DNA of 6,152 bases. It comes from DATGFK01 sp040007395. Lineage in GTDB: Bacteria > Chloroflexota > Anaerolineae > Aggregatilineales > UBA2796. The notes below the pieces were generated by a model, which made no database searches, had not been told where the DNA came from, and saw nothing but the letters and a program-made list of their open reading frames with translations. The DNA lies in the NCBI GenBank assembly GCA_040007395.1, contig JBDTVG010000084.1:1-6152 (forward strand), written 5' to 3'. Shown here in pieces: positions 5,995 to 6,152 of this stretch (position 1 is its first letter; each line of letters starts with the position of its first letter). The position numbers and the translations under genes are program-made.

Positions 5995-6152
5995 AAGCGC
6001 GACCGTTTTAGCGAATGAAATGTTGAGCTTGCCACTGCTTAAAGCCAGTTTGCGTCAGTACACCCAATTCACTGAACAACGTCTTATCAACCTTTGCAGG
6101 CTCATGTTAAGGCAAAGTGCAAAAGGGGGTAAACTGAAGGTAGCGTGAAGGG

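Larger units (their letters stand above)
5735..6152. other. Right intergenic region: leader and control region of the binding-protein gene
   Basis: No gene can be supported in these 418 bases. The 65-codon + frame at 5951-6148 starts with GTG, lacks a ribosome binding site and resembles no family I know. On the - strand the first roughly 200 bases would be the 5' leader of the binding-protein gene. They contain a modest hairpin at 5878-5910 (CCCT/AGGG, a mismatch, then six pairs including CTATA/TATAG, loop of 11). Further up are the candidate -10 box and the 11-bp-phased repeats. An imperfect hairpin, TCGCAAAAGCG / CGTTTTAGCGA (5989-6014), overlaps the outermost repeat. Nothing recognisable stands between 6015 and the window end, though a gene could begin just beyond it. 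Confidence 0.6.

Noticed and set aside
6136..6147. Possible start of a next gene: GAAGG followed by GTG at 6145.
   Set aside because: The spacing is only four bases and too little sequence remains to judge the frame.
5951..6148. 65-codon + frame near the right end, starting with GTG.
   Set aside because: It lacks a Shine-Dalgarno site, overlaps the phased repeats and the imperfect hairpin, and has no protein-like signature.

Overview
The window looks like a piece of an ordinary bacterial chromosome of moderate GC, most likely from a member of the Chloroflexota (Anaerolineae-like). This lineage call is an inference. It rests on the general character of the YebC and RuvC proteins, on the very large secreted solute-binding protein with a plain SPase I signal ending in an Ala-Gln junction, and on a short cytosolic protein I cannot assign. 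No sequence search was possible. There is no phage, CRISPR, insertion sequence, tRNA or rRNA signal.

Layout, left to right. Positions 1-537 hold no gene I can support. A 212-residue protein of unknown function follows on the + strand (538-1176), with its own Shine-Dalgarno site and a 12-bp perfect stem-loop downstream. Next comes yebC (1385-2140), preceded by a good TATAAT box and closed by a textbook intrinsic terminator with a T-tract (2166-2204). After it lies ruvC (2230-2724), the Holliday-junction resolvase, complete and with its catalytic acidic residues. The usual partners ruvA and ruvB do not follow. Five bases after the ruvC stop there is a short open frame (2730-2966) that reads as the end of a major-facilitator drug-efflux transporter, apparently with an additional internal deletion. 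I call it a pseudogene remnant.

A perfect 19-bp inverted repeat (3006-3047) separates this remnant from the convergent - strand gene at 3083-5734. That gene encodes an 883-residue exported protein made of two complete, diverged extracellular solute-binding modules (family 1 type, ABC sugar-binding-like) in tandem. Its start is fixed by an AAGGAG site 7 bases before the ATG at 5734. No permease or ATPase gene lies beside it. Upstream of it (5735-6152) there is a long leader, a candidate -10 box, and three TTGCRA half-sites repeated at exactly 11-bp intervals. This arrangement resembles response-regulator operators and suggests an activator-controlled promoter.

Functionally the window mixes housekeeping genes (translation/regulation by YebC, recombination repair by RuvC) with an accessory nutrient-binding gene. 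The genes appear to be separate transcription units rather than one operon. I see no convincing new multi-gene system. The items most worth a second look are the tandem binding protein with its phased repeats, the eroded transporter next to ruvC, and the unassigned 212-residue protein.
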